DNA of 64,000 nt from Hymenobacter polaris (GTDB lineage Bacteria; Bacteroidota; Bacteroidia; Cytophagales; Hymenobacteraceae): positions 2,418,001-2,482,000 of the forward strand of contig NZ_JABBGH010000001.1 in assembly GCF_012927305.1 (NCBI RefSeq), read 5' to 3'. Below the pieces are notes generated by a model. That model was given only the letters and a program-made list of their open reading frames with translations. It had not been told where the DNA came from and did no database searches. Within the stretch, counting starts at the first letter, position 1; every line of letters starts with the position of its first letter. Position numbers and translations under genes: made by a program. Of the stretch, positions 1 to 9,111 are shown in pieces.

Positions 1-1
1 C

Positions 2-235
2 CAGCCCAAGTACGACGCCATTTTCTCGGTCGAGAATATCAACCAGCTCATTCAGCAGGGCGTGCCGTTCCGCGATGCCTACAAGCAAGTGGGCCAGGCC
101 GTGGACAGTGACAGCTATCAGCCGCACAAGGAGTTCAGCACCAGCCACCTGGGCAGCGTGCACAACCCCGGCCTAGGGGTGCTGCAAGAGCGGCTGGCGG
201 CCACGCGGGCGCGGCTGCCGTGGGCGCGGGAGTAG
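2..235 (+). CDS. argH: argininosuccinate lyase, C-terminal end (5' end outside window)
   Basis: The first 78 codons, read from base 2 to a TAG at 233-235, give a C-terminal tail containing FSVENINQLIQQGVPFRDAY and then YKQVGQAVD. This resembles the C-terminal part of argininosuccinate lyase, where a VPFRxAYxxVG segment is typical. The enzyme splits argininosuccinate into arginine and fumarate in the cytoplasm, the last step of arginine synthesis. The catalytic serine loop and most of the protein lie upstream of the window, so activity cannot be judged. The stretch to the next start codon (236-350) shows no obvious terminator. The family call rests on a short segment only. Confidence 0.75.
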   Translation, partial: QPKYDAIFSVENINQLIQQGVPFRDAYKQVGQAVDSDSYQPHKEFSTSHLGSVHNPGLGVLQERLAATRARLPWARE

Positions 236-350
236 AGCCGTACAACGATTGACCCCATCCCCCGGAGGGCGACTTTATTCAATTGAAGTTCGGAATTGTG
301 CAAGGCGGCACCGTAGCTTAGCCTCCCGCTAAACACCTGCCGAAAACGTT

Positions 351-3300
351 ATGAAAATCACGAAGCTGCTGGTAGCCAACCGCGGAGAAATTGCCATTCG
401 CGTGTTTCGGGCTGCCTCCGAGCTGGGCATTGCCACGGTGGCCCTCTACACCTACGAGGACCGCTACTCGCTGCACCGCTACAAAGCCGACGAAGCCTAC
501 CAGATTGGGCGCGACGACGAACCGCTCCGGCCTTACCTCGACATCGAAGGCATCATCTTGGTAGCCAAGGCTAACGGTGCTGATGCCATCCACCCCGGCT
601 ACGGCTTCCTGAGCGAGAACGCCACCCTGGCCCGCCGCTGCCGCGAGGAGAACATCATCTTCGTGGGCCCGCGCCCCGAAGTGATGGAGGCCCTAGGGGA
701 TAAAGTAGCCGCCAAGGAGGTTGCCCAAAAGATTGGCGTGCCCCTGATTGAAAGCAGCGAAACCGACCTCATCGACGTGGACGTGGCCCTAGGGGAGGCG
801 CACCGCATCGGCTACCCGGTGATGCTGAAGGCGGCCAGCGGCGGCGGCGGGCGCGGCATGCGCGTGATTCGCGACGACGAGCAGCTGCGCAAGGGCTTCT
901 TCGAGGCCCGCAACGAGGCCCAGAACGCCTTTGGCGACGACACTGTGTTTCTGGAGAAGTTCGTGGAGCGCCCCAAGCACATCGAGGTGCAGCTGGTGGG
1001 CGACCAGCACGGGCACCTCACGCACCTCTACGAGCGCGACTGCTCGGTGCAGCGTCGCTTCCAGAAGGTGGTGGAAGTGGCCCCGGCCGTGGGGCTGAGC
1101 GAGGACCTGCGCCAGCGCCTCTACGGCTACGCGCTGGCCATCGGCCGGGCCGTGGGCTACGACAACGTGGGCACGGTGGAGTTTCTGGTGAACCCCGAGC
1201 TGGACCGCATCTACTTCATCGAGGTGAACCCGCGCATCCAGGTCGAGCACACCGTGACGGAGATGATAACCGGCGTGGACATTGTGAAAACGCAGTTGTT
1301 CATCGCCTCGGGCTACCCCCTAGGGGCACCCGAAATCGGCCTGGGCCCCGACGTGGTGGTGCCGCGCATGGGCGTGGCCGTGCAGTGCCGCATCACGACA
1401 GAAGACGCCACCAACGACTTCAAGCCCGACTACGGCACGGTGGTGGCCTACCGCTCGGCCGGCGGCTTCGGCATCCGCCTCGACCAGGGCTCGGTGTACC
1501 AGGGCGCCGTGATTTCGCCCTTCTTCGACTCGCTGCTGGTGAAGGTATCGACCCAGGCGCCCACCCTGGCCAGCGCCTCGCAGAAGATGCTGCGCACCCT
1601 GGACGAATTTCGGGTGCGCGGGGTGAAGACGAACATGCAGTTTCTGCAGAATATCGTCCGCAACCCCGAGTTTCAGGCCGGCGAGGCCACGGTAGACTTC
1701 ATCAAGGACCACCCCGAGCTGCTCAACTTCAAGACCCGCCTCGACCGCGCTACGCGCCTGCTGGGCTACGTAGGCGAGGTGGTAGTAAACGGCAACCCCG
1801 ACGTGGCCGGCCGCGCGGACGAGAAGCGGCAGTTCCGCAAGGTGCCGCTGCCGCCCGCCGACCTGAACCAGCCCACGCCCAGCGGCACCCGCCAGATACT
1901 GCAGGAGCTGGGCCCCGACAACTTCGGCAAGTGGCTGCGCCAGGAGCCGCTGATTCACTACACCGACACCACGCTGCGCGACGCCCACCAGAGTTTGCTG
2001 GCCACCCGCATGCGCACCATCGACATGCTGGCCGTGGCTGGGCGCTTCGCCCAGCTGCACCCGCAGACGTTCTCGCTGGAGGTGTGGGGCGGCGCGACGT
2101 TCGACGTGGCCCTGCGCTTTCTGCACGAGGACCCCTGGGCCCGCCTCACGCGGCTGCGGGCAGCCGTGCCCAACATCCTGCTGCAAATGCTCATCCGCGG
2201 GGCCAACGGCGTGGGTTACAAGGCCTACCCCGACAACCTCACCGAGCGCTTTGTGGCCGAGGCGGGTGCCAAGGGCATCGACGTGTTCCGCATCTTCGAC
2301 TCGCTGAACTGGATGAAGGGCATGGAGGCCTGCATCCAGTTTGTGCGCAAGCAAACCACCGGCCTCGCGGAGGGCAGCATCTGCTACACCGGCGACATCC
2401 TGGATAAGAGCCGCCCCAAGTACAACCTGCAGTACTACCTGGATTTAGCGCGCCAGCTCGAAGACGCCGGCGCGCACATTCTCTGCATCAAGGACATGGC
2501 TGGGCTGCTGAAGCCCTACGCCGCCGCCGAGCTAATCCCCGCCCTGCGCGACACCGTAAAGCTGCCCATCCACCTGCACACTCACGACACCAGCAGTCTG
2601 CAGCCCGCCACCTACCTCAAGGCCGTGGAGGCCGGCGTCAATGTCATTGACGTGGCCCTAGGGGGGCTTTCGGGCCTCACCTCGCAGCCCAACTTCAACG
2701 CCGTGGTGGAGATGCTACGCCACTCGCCCCGCCACCGCGAGTTCGACCAGCAGAGCCTCAACCAGTTCAGCGACTATTGGGAGGCCATCCGCGAGCAGTA
2801 CTACCCCTTCGAGAGCGGCCTGCTGGCCAGCACCGCCGAGGTCTACTACCACGAGATACCCGGCGGCCAGTACAGCAACCTGCGCCCCCAGGCGGCGGCC
2901 CTAGGGCTGCTCGACAAGTTCGAGGAGGTGAAGCAGCGCTTCCACGACGCCAACTTTATGCTGGGCGACATCCCCAAGGTGACGCCCTCCTCCAAGGTGG
3001 TGGGCGACTTGTCGCTATTTATGGTGTCGAACAACCTCACGCCCGACGACGTGCTGCAGCGCGGCGAGAGTTTAAGCTTTCCCGAATCGGTGCGCGAGTT
3101 GTTGCGTGGCGACATCGGGCAGCCCCAGGGTGGGTGGCCCCAGGACATTCAGCAGGTGGTGCTCCGGGGCGAGCAGCCCTTCACCGACCGGCCCGGCGAG
3201 CACCTCGCGCCCATTGACTTCGAGAAGGAGTGGCCCGAATTTGAGAAGGCGCACCCCTACGCGCAGTTTTCCGACTTTCTTTCCAGCCTGCTCTACCCCA

Positions 3301-3794
3301 AGGTATTTGCCGACTACTGGCAGTTTCGCCAGCAGTACGGCGACGTGAGCCGCATCCCCACTCCGGTGTTCTTCTTCGGGCTGCAGGAAGGCGAGGAAAC
3401 CATTATTGAGCTGGCCAAGGGCAAGACCATCATCATCCGCCTGCAAAGCATTGGCCCGGTAAACGAAGAGGGGATGCGTACCGTCTTCTTCACCCTCAAC
3501 GGCCAGACGCGCAACCTGGAGGTGCGCGACCAGCGGGTGGAGGTAAAAACCGTGCACAACCAGAAAGCCGACCGCGCCAACCCCAAGCAGATTGCCGCCC
3601 CGCTGCAAGGCCTGCTGAGCAAGGTGCTGGTGCAGCCCGGCCAGCAAGTGACGAAAAACACCCCGCTCTTCGTTATCGAGGCCATGAAGATGGAAACCAC
3701 CATCACCGCTCCGCAAGACCTGACGGTGAGCGCCATTGCCCTAGGGGAGGGCGCACGCGTTATGGCCGACGACTTGGTGGTGACGGTGGCCTAG
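351..3794 (+). CDS. pyc: pyruvate carboxylase
   Basis: The 1147-residue single-chain enzyme has the usual length of the alpha4-type family. It carboxylates pyruvate to oxaloacetate using ATP and bicarbonate, an anaplerotic cytoplasmic reaction. The order is an N-terminal biotin carboxylase (LLVANRGEIAIRVFRA at the start; glycine-rich ATP loop KAASGGGGRGMR near residue 160), a carboxyltransferase/HMGL-like barrel (TDTTLRDAHQSLLATR near 540), a PYC/OADA domain, and a C-terminal biotinyl domain. The biotin-accepting lysine is K1113 in EAMKMETT. The ATG at 351 is chosen because the family's conserved N-terminus starts there. Six Leu-Gly pairs are written CTA GGG inside CCCTAGGG, and the TAG stop itself lies in CCTAGG (3790-3795). 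The gene appears to stand alone, downstream of argH. Confidence 0.97.
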   Translation: MKITKLLVANRGEIAIRVFRAASELGIATVALYTYEDRYSLHRYKADEAYQIGRDDEPLRPYLDIEGIILVAKANGADAIHPGYGFLSENATLARRCREENIIFVGPRPEVMEALGDKVAAKEVAQKIGVPLIESSETDLIDVDVALGEAHRIGYPVMLKAASGGGGRGMRVIRDDEQLRKGFFEARNEAQNAFGDDTVFLEKFVERPKHIEVQLVGDQHGHLTHLYERDCSVQRRFQKVVEVAPAVGLSEDLRQRLYGYALAIGRAVGYDNVGTVEFLVNPELDRIYFIEVNPRIQVEHTVTEMITGVDIVKTQLFIASGYPLGAPEIGLGPDVVVPRMGVAVQCRITTEDATNDFKPDYGTVVAYRSAGGFGIRLDQGSVYQGAVISPFFDSLLVKVSTQAPTLASASQKMLRTLDEFRVRGVKTNMQFLQNIVRNPEFQAGEATVDFIKDHPELLNFKTRLDRATRLLGYVGEVVVNGNPDVAGRADEKRQFRKVPLPPADLNQPTPSGTRQILQELGPDNFGKWLRQEPLIHYTDTTLRDAHQSLLATRMRTIDMLAVAGRFAQLHPQTFSLEVWGGATFDVALRFLHEDPWARLTRLRAAVPNILLQMLIRGANGVGYKAYPDNLTERFVAEAGAKGIDVFRIFDSLNWMKGMEACIQFVRKQTTGLAEGSICYTGDILDKSRPKYNLQYYLDLARQLEDAGAHILCIKDMAGLLKPYAAAELIPALRDTVKLPIHLHTHDTSSLQPATYLKAVEAGVNVIDVALGGLSGLTSQPNFNAVVEMLRHSPRHREFDQQSLNQFSDYWEAIREQYYPFESGLLASTAEVYYHEIPGGQYSNLRPQAAALGLLDKFEEVKQRFHDANFMLGDIPKVTPSSKVVGDLSLFMVSNNLTPDDVLQRGESLSFPESVRELLRGDIGQPQGGWPQDIQQVVLRGEQPFTDRPGEHLAPIDFEKEWPEFEKAHPYAQFSDFLSSLLYPKVFADYWQFRQQYGDVSRIPTPVFFFGLQEGEETIIELAKGKTIIIRLQSIGPVNEEGMRTVFFTLNGQTRNLEVRDQRVEVKTVHNQKADRANPKQIAAPLQGLLSKVLVQPGQQVTKNTPLFVIEAMKMETTITAPQDLTVSAIALGEGARVMADDLVVTVA

Positions 3795-3826
3795 GAACGT
3801 CTTACTCGCTTTAACTTATTCATTAT

Positions 3827-4543
3827 ATGCTGACCACTAAGCTACTACTGCCGCTCCTGGCTTTGCCCCTGCTCGGCGTCGCGCAGGTTTCGGAGATGAA
3901 CCGCGACCAGCGCAACGGCTACCTCAACAATGGCTATGCCGTAGCGCCACCCGAGGCATCGGGGGTGCAGGGCAGCGCCTTTTTGGTGCCAGCCTGGCTG
4001 CCGGGCACGCTGCAGCTCAACGGGGACGGGGCCCCGCTGAGCGCACCCCTCAAGTACGACATCTACCACCAGGAGCTGCGCGCCAAGCGGCCCGCCGGCG
4101 ACTCGGTGGTAGTGCCGCTGGCGCGGGTGAAAGAGTTCAGCCTCACGGCTGCCGGACCGGCGCGGCGCTTTGTGTGCTACCCGGCCGCCACGCTGCCCGC
4201 CGAGGTAGGCGGCGGCTGCGGCGAGGTGCTGGCCGATGGCTCAGGGCTGCAGCTGCTCAAGTTTCAGCGCAAGGAAGTGGTGAAGCGCGCGGCCGACAAC
4301 GGCGCTTACGTGTCAACCAACACTGTTTCGGCCCTGGAAGAACAAACGCACTACTACCTGCGCTGGCCGGCTGATGGCCACTTCACGGCCGTGAAGCCCA
4401 AGCGCGCCAGCCTGGAGCAGGCCCTGGCCGGGCAGCCCGCCGCCCTGGCTGCCCTCAAGGCGCACAAGGGCAGCCTAGGCACCGAGGCCGAATTGGCGGC
4501 GGCCGTGGCGGCCGTGGCGCCCGCCGTGGCCCCCGGCAAATAG
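3827..4543 (+). CDS. secreted protein of unknown function
   Basis: The 238-residue protein starts with a clear Sec signal peptide (LLLPLLALPLLGVAQ), so it should be exported to the periplasm or outer surface. I do not recognise a family. The mature part is rich in Ala, Leu and Val and ends in a low-complexity Ala/Val tail (AAAVAAVAPAVAPGK). Two cysteines (FVCYP and GGGCGEV) lie about 14 residues apart and could form a disulphide. It begins 32 bases after pyc and ends 31 bases before an M28 peptidase on the same strand, so the three may be cotranscribed. The export prediction is firm; the function is unknown. Confidence 0.7.
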   Translation: MLTTKLLLPLLALPLLGVAQVSEMNRDQRNGYLNNGYAVAPPEASGVQGSAFLVPAWLPGTLQLNGDGAPLSAPLKYDIYHQELRAKRPAGDSVVVPLARVKEFSLTAAGPARRFVCYPAATLPAEVGGGCGEVLADGSGLQLLKFQRKEVVKRAADNGAYVSTNTVSALEEQTHYYLRWPADGHFTAVKPKRASLEQALAGQPAALAALKAHKGSLGTEAELAAAVAAVAPAVAPGK

Positions 4544-4574
4544 CCCCCTACGCCTTCTCCCCTTCTTTTCCGCT

Positions 4575-5885
4575 ATGCGTGCTTTTTTACTGGCTAGTGC
4601 CCTAGGGGCTAGCACCTTGCTGGCCCAGGCCCAAACCAAAACCGCGGTGTCGGAAGCCACCGTGCGGCGGGTGCTCACCACCCTGGCGGCCGACGATATG
4701 CAGGGCCGCCCCACCGACCAGGCCGGCAACTTGAAAGCAGCCGAGTTTCTGGCCGGCGAATTTAAGCGCATTGGCTTGCAGCCCTTGCCGGGCGCCACCA
4801 GCTTCATGCAGGAGTTTCCGGCCTACACCACCTCCCTGACGAGCCTGACCGTAACGCTGAATGGGGCGCCCATTCCAACCGGACAGGCCTTCGCCGTCAC
4901 CACCCAGCCGCAGCTGAGCTGGACAGCCGCCGACAGCGTGCGCGTGCTGGTGCTGGGCCCCGGCGAAAAGCCGCAGGCGCACTACCGCGAGCTGCTGCGG
5001 CCCGAAAAGAACACGCTGGTGCTCTTCGACCCGGCGCAGGCCGCAGCGTTTCAGGCCCTGGTGAAGCAGTTTAAGCAGCCCCGCCTGCGGGCCACCCAGG
5101 CGCCTAGCCCCACGTCGAGCGTATGGGTGGTGGCGCCCGCGCCGGCGGGCAAGTCGGCCTTCCGCGTGGCTGCCACCACCACCACGGCCCCCGTGCCGCT
5201 GCGCAACGTGGCGGGCTACCTGCCCGGCCGCGACCCCGCCCATCGCGCCGAAGAGGTCATTTTTTCGGGCCACTACGACCACCTGGGCATCATCAAGCCC
5301 TCGGCCGAGGGCGACTCTATTGCCAACGGGGCCGACGACGATGCCAGCGGCACCACGGCCGTGGTGGCCCTGGCCGAGTACTTTAAGAAGCGCCACGACA
5401 ATGCGCGCGCGCTGATTTTTGTGGCCTTTACGGCCGAAGAAATCGGCGGCTTTGGCTCGCAGTACTTTTCGCGCCAGCTCGACCCTAGTCAGCTAGTGGC
5501 CATGTTCAACATCGAGATGATTGGCAAGCCGGCCAAGTTCGGGCCCAAAACGGCGTTCATTACCGGCTACGAGCGGTCGGATTTTGGGCCGCTGCTGCAA
5601 GCCAACCTCAAGGGCACCGAGTTCAAGTTTGAGCCCGACCCCTACCCCGAGCAGAACCTGTTTTACCGCTCTGATAACGCCACGCTGGCCAAGCTGGGCG
5701 TGCCGGCCCACACCATCAGCACCGACCAGATTCCGGACGACAAGCTCTACCACAGCGTAGACGACGAGGTGAGCAGCCTGGACGTCAAAAATATGACGGA
5801 CGTCATTTCGGCCATTGCGCGCAGCGCCAGCGGCATCGTGGCTGGCCGCCAAACGCCCACCCGCGTGGCCCTCGAAAAGCCCTAG
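4575..5885 (+). CDS. M28 family zinc aminopeptidase, secreted
   Basis: This 436-residue protein has an N-terminal signal peptide (FLLASALGASTLLAQAQ) and a C-terminal M28 catalytic domain. Candidate metal ligands and catalytic residues are visible: H233 in SGHYDH, the Asp cluster 254-256 in NGADDDASG, E287/E288 in FTAEEIGG, the Asp/Glu region NIEMIGK, and a late His in VPAHTIS. Family members are co-catalytic di-zinc exopeptidases that release N-terminal amino acids, and this one should act outside the cytoplasm. It follows the secreted unknown at 3827 by 31 bases. The TAG stop lies inside a CCCTAGGG palindrome (5880-5887), with a second CCTAGG directly after it. Substrate preference cannot be read from the sequence. 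Confidence 0.9.
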   Translation: MRAFLLASALGASTLLAQAQTKTAVSEATVRRVLTTLAADDMQGRPTDQAGNLKAAEFLAGEFKRIGLQPLPGATSFMQEFPAYTTSLTSLTVTLNGAPIPTGQAFAVTTQPQLSWTAADSVRVLVLGPGEKPQAHYRELLRPEKNTLVLFDPAQAAAFQALVKQFKQPRLRATQAPSPTSSVWVVAPAPAGKSAFRVAATTTTAPVPLRNVAGYLPGRDPAHRAEEVIFSGHYDHLGIIKPSAEGDSIANGADDDASGTTAVVALAEYFKKRHDNARALIFVAFTAEEIGGFGSQYFSRQLDPSQLVAMFNIEMIGKPAKFGPKTAFITGYERSDFGPLLQANLKGTEFKFEPDPYPEQNLFYRSDNATLAKLGVPAHTISTDQIPDDKLYHSVDDEVSSLDVKNMTDVISAIARSASGIVAGRQTPTRVALEKP

Positions 5886-5899
5886 GGCCCTAGGACCGG

Positions 5900-6391
5900 C
5901 TAGCGCGCCGGGGTCGCCTCCAGGCGGGCCAGCGCGGTGCCGCTCCGCTCGGCGTTGCCGTACAGCCACAGCGTATCACCCTGGATGCGGTAGGCGCGGG
6001 TGCTTTGCAGGGCCTTAGTAAAGAGCGTTTCGGTGGCCAGGGCCGGGCAGGCCATGCGGGTGCTGACCAGGGGCGAAAACTGCAGCTCGCCGTCGTTGGC
6101 AGCGGGCTGCAGCGTGCCCCGGAAGCGGTTGCAGCTGCCCTGGCCCTCGGCGGTGCCGGCGTCGGTTATCTGCAGGTAGGGCTGCTGCCCCCCCACGGTA
6201 GAGTCGGCTACAGGCTGGCTGGCAATGCGGCGCAGCACCCAGCGGGTTTCGCGCAGGCGGGCGTCGGGCGTAACCACGGAGGCGGCGGGCACCGGGCCCA
6301 CCAGGGGCGCCGAGCTGCCCCGGTCGGTGCGCTGGCAGGCGGCACCGGCCACTAATAGGCCCGGTAATAGTATAAAGAATAATGGACGCAT
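5900..6391 (-). CDS. META-domain (HslJ-like) protein, probable lipoprotein
   Basis: The 163-residue protein has a hydrophobic N-terminus ending in a cysteine (LLPGLLVAGAAC), which suggests a lipoprotein, although the -3 position is not the usual Leu. The rest matches a META domain: ETRWVLRRIASQPV at the beginning, then a CNRFRG segment with the conserved Asn-Arg-Phe, then MACPA with a second conserved cysteine. Such domains occur in HslJ-type envelope proteins with poorly defined roles, linked in some species to stress or novobiocin resistance. It converges on the M28 peptidase, with 14 bases between the stops. No partner gene is obvious. Confidence 0.8.
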   Translation of the reverse strand: MRPLFFILLPGLLVAGAACQRTDRGSSAPLVGPVPAASVVTPDARLRETRWVLRRIASQPVADSTVGGQQPYLQITDAGTAEGQGSCNRFRGTLQPAANDGELQFSPLVSTRMACPALATETLFTKALQSTRAYRIQGDTLWLYGNAERSGTALARLEATPAR

Positions 6392-6594
6392 ATGGAGCTG
6401 CTGGCAGTAAAAGGGCCGGCGCGGACTTCTACGTTACTGGCCAGCTAAAAGTGGCAGCCATTTTGGCCTCGCTCACTCAGGAAGTAGCGCAGGCTTATCT
6501 TTTTCAGGAGCCCTAGGGCTCCATTTCTTGCCAAATTAGCTTCCAGTTTGGGGGCAGCCAAGGCACAGCACCACGCTACCGCCGGCGGCGCGGC

Positions 6595-7383
6595 CTAGGC
6601 CTCGGTGGCCCCAAGCTTCTCCCCCACGAAGAAATAATGCCGGTAGAGCAGCGACTTGAACCCGAACAGTTGCCGGCGCAGCACCTGGCTGGTGCTGCTG
6701 CGCGCCCGCCGCAGCTGCCACCACTGCCAGGGCCACAGCAGCAGCGCCAGGGGCAGGTACAGCAAATCCTCGGTGTAGAAGGCAGTGTATACCACCCGCT
6801 TTAGCGCAACGCCATTCACGTCAAACAGGCGCTTCAATTCCTGGTGCTGCACCAGCTGGAAGTTGCCCTCGTGGGGCTCGAACAGCAGCTTGAACCGGCG
6901 CACCCGGCCCGAAAAAAGGTACGACAGCCGGTCGCGCACGGTCAGGCAGTTATCGTTGCTGACGAGCAGCAGCCCACCCGGCCGCAGGCGCTGGGCGCAG
7001 CCGGCAATAAACTGGGCCGTGTTGGCAAAGCACATGATGCCGCTGATGCTGGTGAGCACCTCAAACGGCGGGTCCTCGACAAACGGCACGGCCCGGCTCA
7101 GGTCGGCCACCTGGTAGTGCACCGGGGCGCCGGGCACGGCGGGCGCTACCGGGCGCACATCCACGCCACTCAGGTCGGCCTGCGGAAAAAAGCGCCGCAC
7201 CTGGGTCAGAAACTCGCCCTCGCCGCAGGGGGCATCCAGCCAGCGCAGGCCCGGCTGCCCCAGGCGCGCGGCCTCGTGGGTGAGCAGGTCGGCCAGCACG
7301 GCGCGGTTCACGTGCTTCTGCGTGTTGCCGCGGGGCACTTCGGCTAGCTGGGCCGCCAGGGCGGGTGGAAGGGAGTCGGGCAT
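6595..7383 (-). CDS. class I SAM-dependent methyltransferase
   Basis: This is a 262-residue cytoplasmic methyltransferase of the Rossmann type. Motif I is present as WLDAPCGEGEFL near residue 44, followed by an acidic loop (LSGVDVRP) and motif II/III-like strands (EVLTSISGIMCF, GGLLLVSNDN). The C-terminal region has a hydrophobic segment (LLYLPLALLLWPWQWWQL, about 215-235), which may lie on the membrane. The substrate is not identifiable. The TAG stop falls in a CCTAGG palindrome (6594-6599). A REP-like inverted repeat lies just upstream (7406-7511). The 203 bases between its stop and the META gene start contain nothing I can name. Confidence 0.8.
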   Translation of the reverse strand: MPDSLPPALAAQLAEVPRGNTQKHVNRAVLADLLTHEAARLGQPGLRWLDAPCGEGEFLTQVRRFFPQADLSGVDVRPVAPAVPGAPVHYQVADLSRAVPFVEDPPFEVLTSISGIMCFANTAQFIAGCAQRLRPGGLLLVSNDNCLTVRDRLSYLFSGRVRRFKLLFEPHEGNFQLVQHQELKRLFDVNGVALKRVVYTAFYTEDLLYLPLALLLWPWQWWQLRRARSSTSQVLRRQLFGFKSLLYRHYFFVGEKLGATEA

Positions 7384-7405
7384 GGGGTAGCAGGTAGACT
7401 AAAGC

Positions 7406-7511
7406 AGAACGTCATGCTGAGCTTGCCGAAGCATCTCTCCCGCGTACTAACCCTAACGTTTGGAGCTAGTTACGCGGCAGAGATGCTTCGACAAGCTCAG
7501 CATGACGTTCT
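7406..7511. repeat. REP-like inverted repeat, copy 1
   Basis: Two arms of about 41 bases (7406-7446 and 7471-7511) are reverse complements with about two mismatches, separated by a 24-base loop. The core is GTCATGCTGAGCTTGCCGAA followed by GCATCTCT. The copy fills most of the gap between the methyltransferase start and the 3' end of the gene at 7538, both on the minus strand. Confidence 0.9.
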
Positions 7512-7537
7512 TACTGACTTTCAAGACTGGCGAGGCC

Positions 7538-7915
7538 CTAGGCGGCCGTCCACACGTCTACCTCGCCTTTGCTGGTGGTGAGGGCGAAGCGGGCGGGGTT
7601 GGGGCGCAGCACCAGGCGCACCCGGCCGGGATATTTTTCCGAGTCTATCCACACGCCATCGTCCTTCTGGGCGCTGAGGGCGGCGGGCAGGTAGGCCGTG
7701 GGCAGCAGCACGTCGGTATCGGACTTGAGGTCGGCGTGCACTTTTTCCAAGGCTTCTTCCAAGTCGTGGCCGTAGTCGTCGTTGAAGTCGTCTTCGAGGT
7801 CGTGCAGGGCCTCTTCCACGTCGTCGTAGCGGGCATCGTCGTAGGTAAGCTGCTGCAGCTCGGCTTTCTTTTCGATGAGGGCGACGAGGGCTTTATTGAG
7901 GTCGGCGGCGTTCAT
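7538..7915 (-). CDS. small acidic protein of unknown function
   Basis: The 125-residue protein starts at MNAADLNKALVALIEKKAEL; a longer reading back to 7990 is possible but adds a tail unlike the rest. The first half is predicted helical and very acidic (DDARYDDVEEALHDLEDDF), and the second half looks beta-rich (VWIDSEKYPGRVRLVLRPNP). There is no signal peptide, so it is probably cytoplasmic. It resembles small conserved proteins of Cytophagales that have no assigned function; I do not recognise a named family. The stop codon lies within CCTAGG (7537-7542). It is divergent from the MtfA-like peptidase gene, with 160 bases between the starts. Confidence 0.65.
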   Translation of the reverse strand: MNAADLNKALVALIEKKAELQQLTYDDARYDDVEEALHDLEDDFNDDYGHDLEEALEKVHADLKSDTDVLLPTAYLPAALSAQKDDGVWIDSEKYPGRVRLVLRPNPARFALTTSKGEVDVWTAA

Positions 7916-8075
7916 ATGCGTGTAACTGAGGAGGGCGGCAGAAGTAGCGGTGTGAAGCACAAAGGTGCGCACGAAACGCGAATCGGCCATTTCCGGGCGC
8001 GGCGGCCCCTAGGGCCCTCCTTGCCCAAAACCGCCCGCGCGCCCGTTCCGTTAACCCCAGGCCATATTTCTGACC

Positions 8076-9020
8076 ATGCCCCTCCCCTATTTGCTGGCCG
8101 GCGCCGCGCTGCTGGCTTTGCTTTACGCCTTCTACCGCTACCTCACGGCCGATGCGCGCCGCCGCCAGGCTGCCCTGGCGGCGCCCTTCCCGCCCGCCTG
8201 GCGCCAGCTGCTGGCCGAGCACGTCGCGTTTTACGACGGGCTGGACGCTGCCGAAAAAACCCGCTTCGAGCAGCAGATGCAGCTATTTTTGGCGCGCACC
8301 CAGCTCACCGGCATCCAAACCGAGGTCGATGACCTCACGCGGGTGCTCACGGCCGCCTCGGCCGTAATACCCGTGTTTGGGCTGCCCGGCTGGGAGTACC
8401 CTACCCTGCACGAGGTGTTGATAGTGCCCGACGCCTGGCAGCTCGAAGCCCGTCCCGACCAAGAGCAGGCGCCGCTGCAAGGCACCCTCCTAGGGTCGGT
8501 GCAGGGCTTCCAAACTTCGCAGTACATGCGCCTGAGCAAGGCCGCGCTGGTGCAGGGCTTTGCCGACGCCGATGATGGCCGCAACGTGGGCGTGCACGAG
8601 TTCGCGCACCTCGTGGACGAGGCCGATGGGCAGATTGACGGCGTGCCCGGCGCCGTGCTGCCGCCCAGCCTGCGCCAGCCCTGGGCCGAGGTGCTGCACC
8701 GCGAGCTGGCCGCCATCCGGGCCGGCCACTCCGACATTGACCCCTACGGCGGCACTAGCGAGGCCGAGTTTTTTGCGGTGGTAAACGAGTATTTCTTCGA
8801 GCGCCCCGAGAAGCTGCAGGCGCACCACCCCGAGCTGTTTGAGCTGCTGACCCAGGCGCTGCACCAGCACCCCGAGCACACCTACGCCGCCCGCCCCGGC
8901 CACCTCGACCCGCGCCAGTGGCTGCGCCAGTTGCGGGGTAAAAAGAAGACCCTAGGGCGTAACTCGCCCTGTCCCTGCGGTTCGGGCAAGAAGTACAAGG
9001 ACTGCCACCTGGGCCACTAG
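8076..9020 (+). CDS. mtfA: MtfA-type zinc peptidase with C-terminal SEC-C motif
   Basis: The 314-residue protein begins with one membrane segment (LPYLLAGAALLALLYAF) and carries the M90/MtfA peptidase domain. The zinc motif is H174-E-F-A-H178, followed by LVDEADGQIDGVP, as in E. coli MtfA, which binds the Mlc repressor. The last 20 residues form a SEC-C zinc-binding motif (RNSPCPCGSGKKYKDCH), also found at the end of SecA. This peptidase plus SEC-C arrangement with a membrane anchor suggests a tethered protease facing the cytoplasm. There is no Mlc or PTS gene in the window, so the regulatory partner is unknown. A broken copy of a similar SEC-C tail lies at 16730. Confidence 0.88.
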   Translation: MPLPYLLAGAALLALLYAFYRYLTADARRRQAALAAPFPPAWRQLLAEHVAFYDGLDAAEKTRFEQQMQLFLARTQLTGIQTEVDDLTRVLTAASAVIPVFGLPGWEYPTLHEVLIVPDAWQLEARPDQEQAPLQGTLLGSVQGFQTSQYMRLSKAALVQGFADADDGRNVGVHEFAHLVDEADGQIDGVPGAVLPPSLRQPWAEVLHRELAAIRAGHSDIDPYGGTSEAEFFAVVNEYFFERPEKLQAHHPELFELLTQALHQHPEHTYAARPGHLDPRQWLRQLRGKKKTLGRNSPCPCGSGKKYKDCHLGH

Positions 9021-9111
9021 GCCACCCTGCCGTAGCGCTTAAGCTGGGTAGCGGGCGCTGCAACTTAGCTGAACCATTCGCATATTTGGGGTTAGTTACT
9101 TAACCACCTAT

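Noticed and set aside
1320..2407. Open frames on both strands within pyc (1320-2354 minus, 1385-2407 plus)
   Set aside because: Shadows of the pyruvate carboxylase gene with low-complexity, Arg/Pro/His-rich protein and no start context.
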